A stretch of 60,496 nucleotides of DNA, from positions 1 through 60,496 of the forward strand of contig NZ_JAFCKQ010000049.1 of assembly GCF_018130215.1 (NCBI RefSeq), in the 5' to 3' direction. Under the pieces are notes generated by a model. That model was not told the DNA's origin and did not search any database. It saw only the letters and a list, made by a program, of their open reading frames with translations. This document shows, piece by piece, positions 1-7,186 of the stretch. The stretch is from Bradyrhizobium jicamae (GTDB lineage Bacteria > Pseudomonadota > Alphaproteobacteria > Rhizobiales > Xanthobacteraceae). The translations under genes and the position numbers were made by a program. Positions within the stretch are counted from its first letter, which is position 1, and each line of letters starts with the position of its first letter.

Positions 1-304
1 GGTTGGAGCGTTTGGGCGAGCGTTGGATGATCCCGCATTCGTGTGTCTTCCGAACTAAGCGGTACGGATGTCCAATGACAAGACTTCCAGGCCGCTGCGG
101 GTCATGTTCAGGCACAGCATCGGAGCCATACGGCTCGTCTTGTCGGGCGAATTCAGCAGGCGAGTCCGGCGATGCCAACCTGCTAGGTTTACTGAAGGCG
201 CGGCTTTTCTCGTTTTCAGAAGGGTGTCTTGGAATCCGGGTCCGGCGCGGTTTTTTCGTTTTTGGGGCAGGCAACGTCAGCTTTGGAGAAAGGAGAGAGG
301 AGCC

Positions 305-505
305 ATGAAGCGGCGACGCCGGGTTAAGCAGATATTTTCCCTTGAAGAACGTCTTGCCAACGAAGCCAAGCGATTACGCGAGCGGGCTAGAGGACTTCCC
401 CCTTGTCGAGAGCGGGAGTTTCTCCTGAGGAGAGCCAGAGATAATGACGCTGCCGCCCATTTGACGGAGTGGCTTCTGTCCGGAGGTCCTAGGGTGCCCA
501 TCTAG
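305..505 (+). CDS. Small basic hypothetical protein, 66 aa (Arg-rich N-terminus)
   Basis: The start was chosen at 305 because AGGAGAGAGGAGCC lies directly before it; the frame is open further upstream but has no such site. The product opens with a KRRRR tract, followed by a highly charged helical stretch (SLEERLANEAKRLRERA) and ends at an EWLLSGG segment. It has no signal peptide or membrane segment. The product encoded at 4849 shares the same layout (Arg tract, LEARLLERAKELRDKA, AEWL), so the two are paralogues within this window. I associate this layout with a small protein family common in Bradyrhizobium; its function is unknown. The next gene follows 11 bp downstream. Confidence 0.7.
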   Translation: MKRRRRVKQIFSLEERLANEAKRLRERARGLPPCREREFLLRRARDNDAAAHLTEWLLSGGPRVPI

Positions 506-516
506 ATTGGGAGGTC

Positions 517-630
517 ATGATGCAATCCGACCATCATCATATCGACGGTCTGGAGATTGCCTTTGCCTGCGCTGCGGCAGTGTCGTTTCTGGCCCTAATT
601 GCCAGCGTGGCTTGGCTTTTTTTGCGATGA
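517..630 (+). CDS. Small single-span membrane protein, 37 aa
   Basis: A short frame with a good ribosome site (GGGAGG, 3 nt before the first ATG; a second in-frame ATG at 520 gives better spacing). The product has a polar N-terminus containing SDHHHIDGLE, followed by one hydrophobic helix rich in Ala, Phe, Leu and Val (about residues 14-36) ending in a single Arg. This is the typical form of a small inner-membrane protein. It lies 11 bp after the gene ending at 505 and probably shares its transcript. No function can be assigned. Confidence 0.5.
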   Translation: MMQSDHHHIDGLEIAFACAAAVSFLALIASVAWLFLR

Positions 631-837
631 TTGCAGACAACCGAGACCGCCTCAATTGGAGGGGGCGCTGTAAGGTCCACACCGGCCCTGTGGCGTGCCA
701 TCGGCCATGAACCGCGATCGGCTCTATTTCCGCCTGTCGCCGGTCTGGCTGGCGGTCTCGTGACGTGGCTGTCTATGTGCTCGTCGCGTGAGGGCGCCGA
801 CCGCGGTCGTCTTTATTGACGGAAAAATACCAGACGC

Positions 838-1002
838 GAACTGCTTCGACCGGCTGCCGCGGTTTGGTCGATCGGACCGCTTTGACACCATCCCTTCGAG
901 CCCCATGTCGCAGGCCGCCCGGAAGAGGTCGGGCCCGATCGCGCCGGCCTCGAACGGGTTGACGAAGATGCCCTCCGGCCCGCGGTGCATATCGTCGAGC
1001 GA
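838..1002 (-). pseudogene. ATP-dependent DNA ligase fragment
   Basis: About 55 codons on the minus strand read GPEGIFVNPFEAGAIGPDL, then RAACDMGLEGMVSK. This matches the region of ATP-dependent (LigD/LigC-type) ligases containing the EGxVSK nucleotidyltransferase motif. Neither the catalytic lysine region nor the OB-fold is present, and the similarity stops abruptly after RGSRSKQF. A second, better preserved scrap of the same ligase region lies at 8777-9019. This is a remnant, not a working gene. Confidence 0.6.
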
Positions 1003-1208
1003 GGGAAGGGATCTCAGCCATGGCAGCGCTTCTCTGATGGAGACCCATGACGTGCCCAACCGCGTTTTGTGGCTTGCGGGTTTTGGCTAAATCAAACAAG
1101 CCGGACCATCTGATCAAGCGCAAGGTGGACACGGTTGCGGCCGGTGAACCGAGAAGCGCGACCGTCGCCAGACTGCTGCAAGCGGCCCGCTGGGCCCCGA
1201 ACCTCCCC

Positions 1209-1403
1209 TCAGATTTGGTCGAAACCAGCCGGCGTCAGCGTCGGCTCATCGCCGTTGATTTCGACGAAGCCCATGCGGATGAGCGTCTCCAGATCGGCCG
1301 GATCAGGGGGGCATAAAATGAAGCGCCGGGCCCGGATGTCGCGAAGAACCCACTTGAGGCGGATGGCGTCGTCTAGTGCAAGCGCGTTTAGTTTGGTGCT
1401 CAC
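1209..1403 (-). CDS. Hypothetical protein, 64 aa
   Basis: The GTG start at 1403 has a GGAAA site 5 nt upstream; the open frame continues further upstream without coding character. The product is a compact globular-looking protein with a charged helix (DDAIRLKWVLRDIRARRF) followed by DLETLIRMGFVEINGDEP and a TPAGFDQI end. This resembles the wing end of short winged-helix-like proteins, but I do not recognise the family. It is transcribed divergently from the hsp20 gene at 1619. The roughly 215 bp between them contains the hsp20 promoter and thermometer. Confidence 0.5.
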   Translation of the reverse strand: MSTKLNALALDDAIRLKWVLRDIRARRFILCPPDPADLETLIRMGFVEINGDEPTLTPAGFDQI

Positions 1404-1480
1404 TTCTGGTTTCCAATCGGGCGGGGAATAGTGTTTCCGTAATCCTAATAATCTTTGGGTCGAAAAAAATGTGCAGACCC

Positions 1481-1508
1481 CTTGAAACTTTTTTCGGTTT
1501 AACAAATT
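1481..1508 (+). promoter_or_regulatory. Candidate heat-shock (RpoH-type) promoter for hsp20
   Basis: CTTGAA at 1481-1486 matches the -35 element of alphaproteobacterial RpoH promoters. After 16 bp comes CAAATT, a weak -10. It lies just upstream of the thermometer leader and points at the hsp20 gene. The -35 is convincing; the -10 is not. Confidence 0.35.
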
Positions 1509-1516
1509 CTGTTGTC

Positions 1517-1621
1517 GCCGCACAAGCGGTGAGGGCGCCTTCGGGGCCCTGGGAAGGCGGGCGCCGGCAGGTGTCCGGTGCCGGCTCGTACCCATCTTGC
1601 TCTAAGGAGGATTTGGCTATG
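1517..1621 (+). promoter_or_regulatory. ROSE-type RNA thermometer in the hsp20 leader
   Basis: The leader contains a string of hairpins. The first is a CCGC/GCGG helix at 1518-1529, followed by a GGGC-type hairpin with a TTCG loop. The third is a perfect GCCGGCA/TGCCGGC helix. Last comes the segment CTCGTACCCATCTTGCTC directly before AAGGAGG and the ATG. This order and the CCATCTTGCTC...GGAGGATTTGGC end are the hallmark of ROSE elements of Bradyrhizobium heat-shock genes. There the last hairpin hides the ribosome site at normal temperature and melts on heating. Here the loop reads TAAG rather than the CTTG I remember for canonical copies. Confidence 0.85.
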
Positions 1622-2068
1622 AGGTATGATTGGACTCCCCTGTGGAGGTCGACCATCGGCTTCGACCGTCTTTTTGATGTTCTCGACGAGGCCCAGCGGA
1701 CCGCCGAAGACAGCTATCCCCCCTATAATATTGAGCGGCTCGACGAGAACCGTTTCGAGATTGCGGTGGCGCTCGCCGGCTTCACGCCGGATGAAGTCGT
1801 GCTTTCCGCCGAGCAGAACGTGCTGACGCTTGAGGGTCGAAAGAACGAGAAAGCGGGGAAGACCTTCCTGCATCGCGGCATTTCAGCGCGCAATTTCAAG
1901 CGGCAGTTCACGCTGGCCGACCACGTCGAGGTCAAGGGCGCTCGATTCAATAACGGCTTGCTCGTCGTTGACCTGCAGCGCGAAATTCCCGAGGCGATGA
2001 AGCCACGACGCATCGCGATCCAGGGCGCCGGTGCGCCGAGCAGCCAAATCGAAGCCAGAGCCGCCTGA
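1619..2068 (+). CDS. Small heat-shock protein, Hsp20 family (class A type)
   Basis: A 149-residue ATP-independent holdase chaperone of the cytoplasm. After a Phe-rich N-terminus (FDRLFDVLDEA), an alpha-crystallin domain spans about residues 36-135. It includes YPPYNIERLDENRFEIAVAL and the conserved NNGLLVVDL (GxL-type) motif near residue 113; a short Arg/Ile tail follows. Length and motifs fit IbpA-like rhizobial class A sHsps. The start was chosen at 1619 because AAGGAGG sits 9 nt upstream and the leader is a ROSE thermometer, so translation is predicted to be heat-induced. The following small genes (2137-2956) are likely co-transcribed. Confidence 0.93.
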   Translation: MRYDWTPLWRSTIGFDRLFDVLDEAQRTAEDSYPPYNIERLDENRFEIAVALAGFTPDEVVLSAEQNVLTLEGRKNEKAGKTFLHRGISARNFKRQFTLADHVEVKGARFNNGLLVVDLQREIPEAMKPRRIAIQGAGAPSSQIEARAA

Positions 2069-2136
2069 GCGGCCGCCCCAGCCGCGCGAGATTGCTCGCG
2101 CGGCCCGGGCAATTCGTCTTAGAAATGGAGGCAATC

Positions 2137-2457
2137 ATGCGGCCGACGACCGCTGCTATGAAAAATGTCATCGAACTCGGGATCCTATCTCGAATGAGAT
2201 ACGCGCGTCCGGCGGATGTCCTGTCTAATCTTTTGCTGACAAAGGAAGAGAAAACGAAGCGTTTGGCTTCCTGGACATCGGATGCATCCGCGGTTACGTC
2301 CATGCCCTCTCTACGGGCTCACTTCGAGCCGAAGTGGCCGATCCAGCTTGACGAGATTCTCAGGGCACTTTCTGCGCTCGACGAAGAGGATCCGCGCCAA
2401 CCGCCCGGCAGCAAGCCGAAGCGATTGCAGGCCACTGATCGAGTTTTGGTGGCGTAG
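2137..2457 (+). CDS. Hypothetical protein, 106 aa
   Basis: Start chosen at 2137 (GGAGG 6 nt upstream). The sequence contains RPADVLSNLLLTKEEKTKRL then ASWTSDASAV and an ILRALSALDEEDP segment. This pattern (promoter-of-helix 'P..VL....L...EK...LASWASDA.AV', then a 'DEIL.AL..LD' helix) is one I know from small cytoplasmic proteins widespread in rhizobia, with no assigned role. No signal or membrane segment is present. It lies between the hsp20 gene and two further small genes in the same direction, so a stress-related role is possible only by position. Confidence 0.7.
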   Translation: MRPTTAAMKNVIELGILSRMRYARPADVLSNLLLTKEEKTKRLASWTSDASAVTSMPSLRAHFEPKWPIQLDEILRALSALDEEDPRQPPGSKPKRLQATDRVLVA

Positions 2458-2466
2458 GAGGCGACC

Positions 2467-2790
2467 ATGGATAGAATCCCGCTGCCAAAGCACATTATCG
2501 ACGCGATTGAACGGCGCTGGTCAAACAGAGCCAATCAATCTTCCGGGAAGACCTCAAGCGCCGACGAGCAGCTGGCGCGTCTTCGTGTTCATCGAAATAA
2601 CATCCGCAGGTATCGCCGTCTGTTGGAGACCGATCTCACCGATCTGGAACGCCGGTTTATCGAGAAACGCCTCGAGGAAGAGCGCAAGTCGCTGGGCGAG
2701 TTGCTTGAAGCCGGAATTGCGTTCTCCCCTCCGATATCGCCCAAACAAGCCACATGCGGCGCGGCCACGAAGGAGCATCGTTATGGGTGA
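2467..2790 (+). CDS. Hypothetical helical protein, 107 aa
   Basis: A GGAGG site lies 6 nt upstream of the ATG. Residues from about 35 onward form a charged helical hairpin (RNNIRRYRRLLETDLTDLER, RFIEKRLEEERKSLGELL). The next gene repeats the same pattern (LLETATSNAERQRYRSRIEE), so the two encode related domains. The end overlaps the next start by 8 bp, which suggests translational coupling. No catalytic motif is visible and the function is unknown. Confidence 0.65.
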   Translation: MDRIPLPKHIIDAIERRWSNRANQSSGKTSSADEQLARLRVHRNNIRRYRRLLETDLTDLERRFIEKRLEEERKSLGELLEAGIAFSPPISPKQATCGAATKEHRYG

Positions 2791-2956
2791 TATTCGTGAA
2801 TTTCTCATCCGAAGCAGCCACAAAGTTATCGGGCATTACCAGTTTCTGCTCGAAACCGCGACTTCAAACGCAGAGCGGCAGCGATATCGAAGCAGAATTG
2901 AAGAGGAGGCGAGGCTGCTCGATGCGCTGACAGTGGAAGCAAAGCAGGCGGCCTGA
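2783..2956 (+). CDS. Hypothetical helical protein, 57 aa
   Basis: The ATG at 2783 overlaps the previous gene by 8 bp, and GGAGCATCGTT precedes it. The product consists almost only of the helical motif shared with its upstream neighbour: HYQFLLETATSNAERQRYR then RIEEEARLLDALTVEA. It looks like a stand-alone copy of a small domain common in Bradyrhizobium. Its partners and role are unknown. Confidence 0.65.
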   Translation: MGDIREFLIRSSHKVIGHYQFLLETATSNAERQRYRSRIEEEARLLDALTVEAKQAA

Positions 2957-3036
2957 GAGGGGTGTAGGACACGTTCCGTCCACTCGCGTTGTGGGCGCGG
3001 CCGACACCGGTCAGAAGTTTCCTGGTGTTCAGAACG

Positions 3037-3201
3037 ATGATCTGCGTGAAGGATCTCGAACTGATCTCGGGAAATCCAGGATTTCACCGAGGTAAGCTTT
3101 ATGTCGAGATAGATCGCGCGAACGACGATTGGTCGCTGGCCGTCACGGCCCGGGACGCTGCCGAAACGGGGGGCACCGCTCAGGCGTCTATATTGTTTTG
3201 A
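3037..3201 (+). CDS. Possible small protein, 54 aa
   Basis: An open frame with plausible composition (SGNPGFHRGKLYVEIDRAND) but no clear ribosome-binding site. An upstream start at 2989 in the same frame is equally possible. No family was recognised. It is listed only because it fills the space after the 2137-2956 cluster. Confidence 0.2.
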   Translation: MICVKDLELISGNPGFHRGKLYVEIDRANDDWSLAVTARDAAETGGTAQASILF

Positions 3202-3258
3202 AGAGCGTCCCTTAAAAGAGACGGCCTCAGCGTCCCGGCGAGAGGCGCGGCCGAAAGT

Positions 3259-3459
3259 TTATCCTTTGCCGTTGACCAACCGCGACGGCAACTCGGAGTG
3301 CCTCTCCGCGACCCGCCTCCTGATGATCGTCAGCCGGTTGCTTACCGCAGCTTCGGTTCGGCCAATCTTTCGAGCGATCTCGCGCTGCGTCAAATGCGTT
3401 TCGCGAACCAACTGCAGCAGCCGCTGGTCATCCTCTAGGGACCATAACCTGGCCGGCAT
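3259..3459 (-). CDS. Small helix-turn-helix (Myb/SANT-like) DNA-binding protein, 66 aa
   Basis: The product reads LWSLEDDQRLLQLVRETHLT then QREIARKIGRTEAAVSNRL. This is a tryptophan-anchored first helix followed by a helix-turn-helix (QREIARKIGRTEAAV), as in single-repeat Myb-like or GcrA-like bacterial DNA-binding proteins. A basic tail follows. GGAGGG lies 4 nt before the ATG at 3459; a GTG one codon upstream is possible but would sit too close to that site. It is probably a small transcription factor with an unknown target. Confidence 0.65.
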   Translation of the reverse strand: MPARLWSLEDDQRLLQLVRETHLTQREIARKIGRTEAAVSNRLTIIRRRVAERHSELPSRLVNGKG

Positions 3460-3462
3460 CAC

Positions 3463-3792
3463 GCCCTCCGAAATTTTTCCGTTTTGAAATAGCGAATTTT
3501 TGCAGATTCGGATTTGGGCGTCTGTTTAATTTTGTGCAGGGTCCTATGATTAGGGGAACACAAGCCAAGGCTTAAGCCTGACACCCCGGTGGGAAGTACG
3601 GCGAGTAGGCTGTGGATGTTCGGATGTTCTATCTTTGGCTCGTTTTCAGTGGTGTGCCAAAGCGTTCTCACTCTGTGCACATTGAGGATTAAAGGAGGCG
3701 CAGAGGTGGGGCCGCCCATGACTGGGATAAGCCGAGCGGCCCCAGCCGGCTGAAGACTCACCAAATGGAAGAGCCGGCCGGCACTCCGGATT
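3463..3792. other. Intergenic, 330 bp, no gene seen
   Basis: No coding frame with a start and ribosome site was found. It holds a long-stem hairpin formed by GGGGCCGC near 3712 and GCGGCCCC near 3745, which could be a terminator or part of a non-coding RNA. An AAAGGAGG lies at about 3692, with no convincing frame behind it. Confidence 0.4.
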
Positions 3793-4014
3793 ATGGCGTG
3801 CGGATCTATGCAATTTGTGCCAATGGATCGCGATCAGCGGAGAGAGATCAATCCAGATATGTGCGTGGTCTACACTACGGGAGCGGCAGCTGATCAATGG
3901 CTCTCGCAGGGCGTCCCCAATAGCGTCCTCATCAGCAAGCCGTTTGCGCCAGCGCAGATCGTTACGGCGATCTCGCAGCTTCTCAACCAAACACCGCTTG
4001 CACCGCCGGAGTAA
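3793..4014 (+). pseudogene. C-terminal fragment of a response-regulator receiver domain
   Basis: The frame reads CVVYTTGAAADQWLSQGVPN then SVLISKPFAPAQIVTAISQL. This is the end of a CheY-like receiver domain: beta4 with the Thr switch residue, then beta5 with the conserved Lys-Pro (KPF) and the last helix. The phospho-acceptor Asp and the first half of the domain are missing, and the first 20 codons do not fit. It is a truncated copy, so phosphotransfer is not expected. Confidence 0.65.
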
Positions 4015-4347
4015 GGGCCGCCTCAGTCGGAACCCTTTCAAACCGGGGAGCTCGGAAACGCTCAGCGAATTTATTATCGTACCCGACCTTTTCTAACACG
4101 TGGTTGTGCGCGAAGTGGCCTTCGAGCAGTACTCGGCTTCGATGCAACATTCTCTATCCCAAAAGAAGGCTGTGTCCCTACGCGTGAATAAGTGCGGGCC
4201 GAAGTCCAGGCTGCGTAAAAGCCTGGCTCAGCTGCAATCCGTTGTCCCCTAACCGGTACCGGAGTCATACGGAGCCGTTGATGGGTCACGTGATTGTCGC
4301 AGAGTTCCGTACTGGTAAGTTGACGGCTAACGCCACATGTACTGGAC
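4015..4347. other. Intergenic, 333 bp, no gene seen
   Basis: No frame with a start site and coding character was found on either strand, and no strong hairpin was noticed. Confidence 0.35.
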
Positions 4348-4443
4348 ATGGAATCGAACCTACGATTTTTGATCATTCTGGTGACCGGGCAGGTCGCCGT
4401 TGGAATGATCGTCTTGATGGTTCTCTGGTTCCGTTTTTCGTAA
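4348..4443 (+). CDS. Possible small membrane protein, 31 aa
   Basis: ATG followed by a short polar start (MESNLR) and one long hydrophobic helix with Ile, Leu, Val and Met to the end (FLIILVTGQVAVGMIVLMVL), closing with WFRFS. The shape matches small inner-membrane proteins such as the one at 517. There is no good ribosome site, so expression is uncertain. Confidence 0.3.
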   Translation: MESNLRFLIILVTGQVAVGMIVLMVLWFRFS

Positions 4444-4848
4444 ACCTCCCCAACGCGCGGATGCTACATCTGGAAGCGTCAAAAGCGAAAACCGCCAGAA
4501 GCCGGCCTGGAGAGCGGGGATGGCCTGTGCTTCGGACTGACTTGGCTGAGCGGTTCAGTTGAACCAGGCCAAAAAGAGCGACCGGTGGTGGGGAGGGTTC
4601 GCGCCAGCTCCTCAATCGTGACCGGGCTGCGACCCCGTCGACAAGCCTGCTCCGATGCGACCAGCTGGAGTGGATGGTCACTGCCGCGCAATAGCTGCGC
4701 CATTGAGAAATCAGACCAGGGCGAGCAGCCAAATCGTGGACGAGTGGTGGTGACCGTGCCTTGTTCGTGCCTGCGCTCAGGAACCTTATGCTCACCTTAC
4801 GATTTAGAGTTCCGTTCCGGGCAGGGAACTTGGACGAGGGTGATTGTC

Positions 4849-5286
4849 ATGGGATCGAAGAAGCGGAGACGCCGTGTTGCTCAAGTGAAGACGCTGGAAG
4901 CGCGCCTCTTGGAGCGAGCCAAAGAGTTGCGCGATAAAGCTGCAGCGGTAATCTCAAGGGCCGTGAGAGAAGCGCTAGTCAAGCTGGCCGGGCAAGCAGA
5001 AGCCGGCGCGAGGATGGCCGAATGGCTGCGTTGGTCCCCACATGCCCAGCAGGCCCCTGGATGTGCCTTGAAGTTCGGTCGGACGTCGGCACCGCGCTTA
5101 CCGCATGCCGAGCAGATGAGCCGGGGCTCGACGTCTGACAAGTCTCACATCGTCAGCCCAGCGATCGGCCATGACGGCAAGAGAGTGACTGCACTGGAAG
5201 TCGGCGCAATAGACCAGGACGCCGCCAACGCCGATCGAGCGCATGTCGCCGAAGGTGATCTTCTGGGGACCGGCCATGGCGGATGA
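4849..5286 (+). CDS. Small basic hypothetical protein with run-on C-terminus
   Basis: Start at 4849, chosen because the product then begins MGSKKRRRRVAQVKTLEARL, matching the 66-residue paralogue at 305. That similarity ends at RMAEWLRWS (about residue 60). The remaining 80 or so codons run through the antisense of a decayed zinc-ribbon gene (5070-5277) and have no protein character. The two genes were probably fused tail to tail by a deletion near 5040-5070, which removed the natural stop. The N-terminal part may still be functional. Confidence 0.5.
   Translation: MGSKKRRRRVAQVKTLEARLLERAKELRDKAAAVISRAVREALVKLAGQAEAGARMAEWLRWSPHAQQAPGCALKFGRTSAPRLPHAEQMSRGSTSDKSHIVSPAIGHDGKRVTALEVGAIDQDAANADRAHVAEGDLLGTGHGG
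5070..5277 (-). pseudogene. Zinc-ribbon hypothetical protein, copy 1, frameshifted and truncated
   Basis: From an ATG at 5277 the frame reads MAGPQKITFGDMRSIGVGG, then LVYCADFQCSHSLAVMADRW. After ADDVRL it loses frame near 5141, where an extra base in CTTGTCAGAC breaks the expected SDVEPRL. The correct continuation (SDVEPRLICSACGKRGADV) is in the next frame, and homology stops at RPNF near 5070. The two Cys pairs (CADFQC and CSAC) would bind one zinc. Copy 2 lies at 10504-10756. Confidence 0.7.
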
Positions 5287-5433
5287 TTGCGCCAATCGCG
5301 CGACGCGAAGAGGCGCCAGCAACACAACTTTGATCTGGATCGAAGGACGGAACGGAAAGAGTTCCGTTCCTTCACTTCTCTTACGTCATTGCCGCCGGTT
5401 GAGAAATACGTCTGGAGAACCGGTTAGCCTCAG

Positions 5434-5610
5434 ATGAAAACGCTTAGGGACTCAATTGAGCAGCTGTCCACTCCGATCTGTCCGGAGTGCAACGTTGAGA
5501 TGGCTTGGTCGCAATCGATTCTGGTCCCAGCTGAGCAGGTAGTGAGGCATGTATTCGTCTGCGACCGCTGCGCCAGTATCGGAGAAACCAAAACGCCAGT
5601 CAGGAAATAA
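5434..5610 (+). CDS. Small zinc-ribbon protein, 58 aa
   Basis: ATG at 5434 to TAA at 5610. The product carries two cysteine pairs: CPEC near residue 17 and CDRC near residue 46. They flank a MAWSQSILVPAEQVV segment, with a TKTPVRK tail. The spacing suggests one structural zinc site. I associate the MAWS...C..C...TKTP pattern with small Bradyrhizobium proteins of unknown role. A strong hairpin follows at 5648-5694. Confidence 0.6.
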   Translation: MKTLRDSIEQLSTPICPECNVEMAWSQSILVPAEQVVRHVFVCDRCASIGETKTPVRK

Positions 5611-5647
5611 GTAAGGTCGCCTATTTCGCATTTGCGACGAACATAGA

Positions 5648-5694
5648 TCAGCCCCAGCGGTTCCTGCGGGGAGAAGGATTTGCGCTGGGGCTGA
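5648..5694 (+). terminator. Hairpin after the zinc-ribbon gene
   Basis: TCAGCCCCAGCG (5648-5659) pairs perfectly with CGCTGGGGCTGA (5683-5694). There is no T-run on either side, so termination is plausible but not certain. It may instead be a stability or processing element. Confidence 0.45.
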
Positions 5695-5838
5695 CAAAGA
5701 GGCGAAGGCTGATCTGGCACTCTGGGCGTTGCCTCCGCCCCGAGCTTGCTTAATCTCCCTTGGCCAGGATCGTTCCTGTCGAGTTGGCAGGTGTTGAAGT
5801 GGCCGCCTATTTCGCATTCGCGAGAATGACCGAAGAAA

Positions 5839-6024
5839 GGCCCCGACCTTTTCGGGCCGGGGCTAAGTCTGGGGCGAGTGGGCCATGAGGCGGCCCACGC
5901 GCGCTTCGGGGTGAAGCGCGCCAGAACAAGACGCGCGCCGCACCGCCGTTCCTATCGCATGCGCCCGTGGCCAAGCTTCAATGTCTCCAAAACGAAACGG
6001 CCCCGGCGGGGCCATGCCGGGGCC
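5839..6024. other. Cluster of perfect hairpins (structured non-coding region)
   Basis: Four stems occur within 190 bp: CCCGA/TCGGG at 5842-5856, GTGGGCC/GGCCCAC at 5878-5898, GCGCGCTTC/GAAGCGCGC at 5899-5921 with a 5-nt loop, and GGCCCCGGC/GCCGGGGCC at 5999-6024. No frame through the region has a convincing start or protein family. It could be a structured RNA or a set of termination and nuclease-barrier hairpins. Confidence 0.4.
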
Positions 6025-6751
6025 GCACCTCCGATATCGCGGTCCCCTTCCGAGCGGAGCCCTCGATGCCCGCAACGCTCATTAATCGGTGTGGCCTGCC
6101 TATGTCCTAATTCGGAAGACTGAGTGTCCTCATTAGGACCGGCGAACAGGCCGCCATCGTTCCGACCGAATCAGATTTCGTAGACTACTGGGCCGGTCGG
6201 CACCGGCTGTGACGGCCCGGTTGTCAAACCCAGCCCTTCTACCCGTGCGACCGGGCCGTTCTCATCGCAGCGCGCGGCTTCGTTGTAGGCATGGGCTAGC
6301 CAAAAGTGAACAGCGCTCACTTATGGTTCACTCCTTGATGGCTCTGCGGAGAGTGGCCGGTTTTGATTTGGCGAGTGGCCTGTTTCGGCCAGTACCAAAA
6401 TTTTCGCTGGGCCTCTTGAACCGGCTTTTTGCCTTTCCTAGGTCGATTTCCGCCGGGGCTGGTTACCAGCTCCGATCAAATGACATCGCTAGACCGCCAA
6501 GGAGGAGATGCATGCATTTTCGTCAGTTGCGCGACTGTGACCAAGGAGATCCGGTGGTTTTCGAAGGATGAATTGATCCTAGACCAGCGGCGTCGCTGAG
6601 ACGCTGATGTCTCGGGAGCGCGGCAGAGCTGGGAGGCGTCGTGCAGCTCCTCACGATTGGGCAACGTTGACGGACGCATGCCGACCGCGAAGCGCGTCCT
6701 GCAAAACGGGTCAAGCGGTGCTAGGCAACTTGCAACGTATGGAGGGAATCT
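6025..6751. other. Long non-coding region before the second hsp20 gene
   Basis: No credible gene was found. AAGGAGG near 6500 precedes a 19-codon frame starting at 6512, too short to judge. CTTGAA near 6415 could be the -35 of a heat-shock promoter. The last 30 bp before 6752 (TTGCAACGTATGGAGGG) recall the end of a thermometer leader, but they do not match the ROSE consensus that is clear at 1517-1621. Confidence 0.35.
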
Positions 6752-7174
6752 ATGTTTGTCAGATTCAGCGACCCCTTTGAAGCGTTATCGACGCTGCAGC
6801 GTGCTCTCGACGCACGAATCGCAAGCGATTGGATGGGACGCGGTACTGCCGCGAGCGGCAGCTTTCCACCGATCAACATATTCCAGAAGGGCGACGACTT
6901 CGTGGCCATTGTCGAGCTTCCGGGTATAGACAAGAGCGGCCTGGAGATCGAGGCGAAGGAGAATACCATTCGCATCAGGGGCAAGAAGACAATCGCCTAT
7001 GGAGAGCAGGCGAGCGTCCATCGTCGCGAGCGCGTCTCCGGTGTGTTTGACCGAACGCTATCAGTCCCGATTCGAATCGAACCTGATCGCATCGCCGAAT
7101 ATCGTGACGGCATACTTGCGCTGTTCATACCGCGGGCGGACGTCGACAAGCCGCGCTCGATCAAAATCAGCTAA
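6752..7174 (+). CDS. Small heat-shock protein, Hsp20 family, 140 aa
   Basis: Alpha-crystallin domain chaperone. It contains PPINIFQKGDDFVAIVELPG near residues 39-58 and IRIRGKKTIAYG in the middle. The FDRTLSVPIRIEPDRI segment and the hallmark YRDGILALFIPRA motif follow near the C-terminus. The Hsp20 motif set is complete. GGAGGG lies 6 nt upstream of the ATG. It is followed 12 bp later by another hsp20 gene, so the two form an operon; sHsps of this type often form mixed oligomers. It is less related to the sHsp at 1619 and belongs to a different rhizobial class. Confidence 0.9.
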   Translation: MFVRFSDPFEALSTLQRALDARIASDWMGRGTAASGSFPPINIFQKGDDFVAIVELPGIDKSGLEIEAKENTIRIRGKKTIAYGEQASVHRRERVSGVFDRTLSVPIRIEPDRIAEYRDGILALFIPRADVDKPRSIKIS

Positions 7175-7186
7175 GGAGCCAGTGCC

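Noticed and set aside
4335..4400. tRNA-like piece on the minus strand (GGTTCGATTCC)
   Set aside because: The flanking arms do not pair as a T-stem or acceptor, and the same bases encode a better membrane helix on the plus strand.
5878..6123. 81-codon plus-strand frame over the hairpin cluster
   Set aside because: Made of the hairpin arms themselves; Arg/Pro-rich with no start signal.
6720..6751. ROSE element before the second hsp20 gene
   Set aside because: TTGC and GGAGG are present, but the preceding hairpins and the CCATCTTGCTC block are not.
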